A DNA stretch of 18,154 bases, taken from contig JAEWSL010000072.1 in assembly GCA_023398295.1 (NCBI GenBank), positions 1 to 18,154 of the forward strand. Reading direction: 5' to 3'. Source of the DNA: Elusimicrobiota bacterium. GTDB lineage: Bacteria; Elusimicrobiota; Elusimicrobia; Elusimicrobiales; Elusimicrobiaceae. The first letter of the stretch is position 1. Each line of letters starts with the position of its first letter. A program made the translations under genes and the position numbers. Shown piece after piece: positions 15,798 through 18,154 of the stretch. Below the pieces are notes generated by a model. The model was not told the origin of the DNA. It did no database searches and was given only the letters and a program-made list of their open reading frames with translations.

Positions 15798-18154
15798 ATG
15801 CCGCAAGAACAACAAGAAAACGACGAACAGTCAAATAATCGGCAGTTAAACGGAGATACCGGCGGCGCGTCCGACGAAGGACGCGGCGAGGCTGTAAAAC
15901 AGGTTTTTCAGCAGCCCGTTGCCCCGGATATGCGCAATCCCCAAACCCAAAACAAACATGAAGGCGCGGCCTCTTTGGCCGTCCCCTTGCATTCCGAAGT
16001 TTTGCCTTCCGACGAAAACGAAGTTTTTGCCGCGGCGGCGCAGCATATAGCCCCGCCAAAGCCCAATATTACCTCTCAAGCCGTTGAAGCCGCGCCCGCC
16101 GCGCAGTTTGCGCAGCGTGAAGAAAAAAATATTCCTCTTTCCCAAGAAGGCGAAAAAGCCGCCCCCCAACCCGTTCAGCAGGCGCAGCCGTCTGCGGCCG
16201 CCGCCGATGACAAGCAGCCCCGTCCCGAGGGCGCGCAGCCTTCGTCCCAAAAAGAACCTGAAACGGCCCGTAAGAAGCCGGAGGTTGATTTACTGGGCCA
16301 GGAAATTGCGGGCTGTATAATTCTTGAGAAGATAAGCGAAGGCGGCATGGGAACGGTTTTTAAGGGTAAGCATAAGGCTTTGGACCGCATTGTCTGCGTA
16401 AAGATTTTAAGCCCCGCTCTGGCAAACGACAAAAAAGCCGTCGGCCTCTTTTTAACCGAAGCGCGCGCCATAGCAGAGCTGGACCATCCCAACATCGTTT
16501 TCGTCTATAACGTCGGAAGGGAAAGGGGTTTTTATTTTATCGTAATGTCCTTTATAGACGGGGAAAGTTTATCTTCAATAGTAAGAAAGCGCCCGCATCT
16601 GCCTATTTCTTTTGTGGTGGAAACTTTTATCGGCATTTTAAGCGGTCTTGAGGCGGCGCATCAAAAAGGCATTATCCACCGCGACATAAAACCTTCCAAT
16701 ATTTTAATTACCAAAAAGCTTGAGGCTAAGATAGTTGATTTCGGCATTGCCAAAAAAGTTGATAAAGAAAAAGGGTTTACAAAAACCACGGAGCTGGCCG
16801 GCACGGCTTACTTTTTATCTCCCGAGCAAGCTTTGGGGCGGCCCATAGACACCAGGGCCGACCTTTATTCCCTGGGCGCAAGTTTGTTCTATGTTCTCAC
16901 GGGCAAATATCCTTTTACGGGCAAAACTTCAATGGATATTATTCAGAAGCATATAAACGAGCCCGTGCCCGACGTTTCCGCCTACAGAAAAAATATTCCG
17001 CTTTGGCTTTCCCAGGCGGTTACTAAACTGATGAGCAAAAATCCCGCGCTGCGCTTTCAAACGGCGGGGGAAACGCTTACCTATTTCAAAAAAATGAGAG
17101 CCGAAGAACAGCTTAAAGTTCGTCAGGGGCTTAATATAGCAGAGGAAGTCGGCCTCCAAATAAATACGGAAAAACCTGCCAGCGCGCAATATCCCTCTCC
17201 GGCAAGATATGCGCCTTTATTCTCCGGCAATTTGCGGCAGAAACAAAATTATAAGGCCGAACTCCCCGTAGTTGATTTCGGCTCGCAAAAGCCGGTCCAG
17301 AGTCTTACTCCCGCCTCAGCTTTAGCGGCAAAACAAGGCGCGGCGCCGCAGCCCGCGCAAAAAAATATGCCTGTGCAGCAGACGGCGGCCGCGGCGGCAA
17401 AGCAGACGGAGCCCGTTTCTAAAAAAACGCCGCCGATACCATTGCTTAAGCGTCCCAAAGGCTCAATTTTGAAAACTTTATTCGGCGGTTCCAAAGCGGT
17501 AAAAGCGCCTCCGGTCAAAGAGCAACCTTTGCCGGATTTCAAGGCTCCTCTCTCAAAGCATCCTGATCCGAACGCCGCTTTGAAACGCAGCAGAGCAAAA
17601 TTTCTAGCCCAGAGTTTGGTAATGTTTGCTTTAGCCTGCGTTATGATGATGTTAGCTTCCGGCATATTTATAAAACTGGGCGTTTTATGCTCGCACTTTC
17701 CGGGTGTTGACTCAATGTCGTGGCTTGTGGCGTTTTTTGAACCGTGGATATCGGCGCAGAGTTTCCTGCCCGGCCAAATGATTCTTGCGGCAATAGCTTT
17801 TGGATTTATCTTATTTGTTTCTTCTATGTTTTTGTTTGATATGATACGCTGCGTAGTGCCAAGCGTTATTGTGGTGGCGTTTGTTTCCTATGTAGCGGGA
17901 TTCTACGGGTGGATAGAGGGTTCCGGCGCAATAGTGTCTTTCACGGCAAGGGGATATATGCCTATCTATGCCGTTTTAATCGGCGCTCTGGCGATAAAGC
18001 TGGACGAGGACGACAGCCTCTCCATCTTCTACCGCATAGGCGCGGCCCTGCTTATGCTTTTGGCCTTTTTTGCTGTAAATAATTTTGCCTCCGCCGAAGT
18101 TTTTGCCACGGGGGAAGTTACTTCGGCTCTCTATAAATCGGCCATGGGCTTAGT
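15798..18154 (+). CDS. Transmembrane serine/threonine protein kinase (3' end outside window)
   Basis: A Hanks-type bacterial Ser/Thr kinase, open to the window end (785 codons visible from this ATG). Residues 1 to about 168 are Ala/Pro/Gln/Glu-rich and probably disordered. The kinase domain spans about 172-435: a glycine loop SEGGMGTV (180-187, with Ser in place of the usual first Gly), catalytic K202 (VCVKIL), an EARAIAELDHPNIV helix, HRD at 294-296 (IIHRDIKPSN), DFG at 314-316, and SPEQ in the activation segment. All catalytic residues are present, so it should be active. A second low-complexity Ala/Lys/Pro/Gln-rich segment (about 450-600) leads to about five hydrophobic helices from about 604 onward. 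An in-frame TTG at 15786 lies four bases after a GGAAAGGGGGG ribosome-binding site, whereas the ATG at 15798 is 16 bases away, so TTG may be the true start (adding four residues). The input signal and the targets are unknown. Confidence 0.9.
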   Translation, partial: MPQEQQENDEQSNNRQLNGDTGGASDEGRGEAVKQVFQQPVAPDMRNPQTQNKHEGAASLAVPLHSEVLPSDENEVFAAAAQHIAPPKPNITSQAVEAAPAAQFAQREEKNIPLSQEGEKAAPQPVQQAQPSAAAADDKQPRPEGAQPSSQKEPETARKKPEVDLLGQEIAGCIILEKISEGGMGTVFKGKHKALDRIVCVKILSPALANDKKAVGLFLTEARAIAELDHPNIVFVYNVGRERGFYFIVMSFIDGESLSSIVRKRPHLPISFVVETFIGILSGLEAAHQKGIIHRDIKPSNILITKKLEAKIVDFGIAKKVDKEKGFTKTTELAGTAYFLSPEQALGRPIDTRADLYSLGASLFYVLTGKYPFTGKTSMDIIQKHINEPVPDVSAYRKNIPLWLSQAVTKLMSKNPALRFQTAGETLTYFKKMRAEEQLKVRQGLNIAEEVGLQINTEKPASAQYPSPARYAPLFSGNLRQKQNYKAELPVVDFGSQKPVQSLTPASALAAKQGAAPQPAQKNMPVQQTAAAAAKQTEPVSKKTPPIPLLKRPKGSILKTLFGGSKAVKAPPVKEQPLPDFKAPLSKHPDPNAALKRSRAKFLAQSLVMFALACVMMMLASGIFIKLGVLCSHFPGVDSMSWLVAFFEPWISAQSFLPGQMILAAIAFGFILFVSSMFLFDMIRCVVPSVIVVAFVSYVAGFYGWIEGSGAIVSFTARGYMPIYAVLIGALAIKLDEDDSLSIFYRIGAALLMLLAFFAVNNFASAEVFATGEVTSALYKSAMGL

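Noticed and set aside
16175..17665. Minus-strand open frames across the kinase gene
   Set aside because: The plus strand holds an intact kinase with HRD and DFG motifs. The minus-strand frames are Gly/Arg/Ala-rich shadows of its low-complexity arms.
1..18154. CRISPR arrays, rRNA genes, transposases or other insertion-sequence genes
   Set aside because: No regularly spaced repeats, rRNA sequences or transposase/integrase motifs were seen on either strand.

Overview
The window looks like the chromosome of a diderm, fermentative bacterium of moderate G+C. An LPS-transport lipoprotein (LptE-like), an AsmA-family envelope protein and a Sec-exported TPR protein point to an outer membrane. An ADP-forming acyl-CoA synthetase points to substrate-level ATP synthesis from acyl-CoA, as in peptide or amino-acid fermenters. 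The overall style (Ala-rich TPR proteins, this synthetase, tandem PC4, many-domain Ser/Thr kinase) would fit a gut Elusimicrobiota-like lineage. That is an inference from gene content, not something the sequence proves.

Layout. (1) 1-5628, plus strand: a tight operon-like run of leuS (3' part only), an lptE-like lipoprotein gene, holA, an exported TPR protein and ksgA. The leuS-lptE-holA order is the same as in enterobacteria. (2) 5636-6017: a sigma70-type promoter, tRNA-Asn(GUU), a 114-nt element bounded by 20-nt inverted repeats, and a rho-independent terminator. (3) 6018-7808: one strikingly AT-rich gene encoding an ApeA-like HEPN protein, a probable abortive-infection/anti-phage nuclease. 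It is closed by a strong hairpin that separates it from the convergent genes beyond. This is the clearest candidate for horizontally acquired DNA. (4) 10848-7854, minus strand: an ADP-forming acyl-CoA synthetase with the ATP-grasp half first, followed by a cysteine-rich DUF1847 protein. (5) 10964 to the end, plus strand: a second operon-like run of a Na/Pi cotransporter with PhoU-like tail, a DUF1232 membrane protein, an AsmA-family protein, a two-domain PC4-like nucleic-acid-binding protein and a multi-membrane-span Ser/Thr kinase that runs off the window. A divergent promoter region at about 10865-10930 lies between (4) and (5).

How it fits together. The first run combines translation (LeuRS, KsgA), replication (HolA) and envelope assembly (LptE). 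The last run mixes phosphate transport, envelope lipid homeostasis and Ser/Thr signalling. The HEPN gene is compositionally foreign, has its own Shine-Dalgarno site and is isolated between terminators next to a tRNA gene, as a single-gene defence cargo would be. No transposase, integrase, CRISPR array or rRNA was seen.
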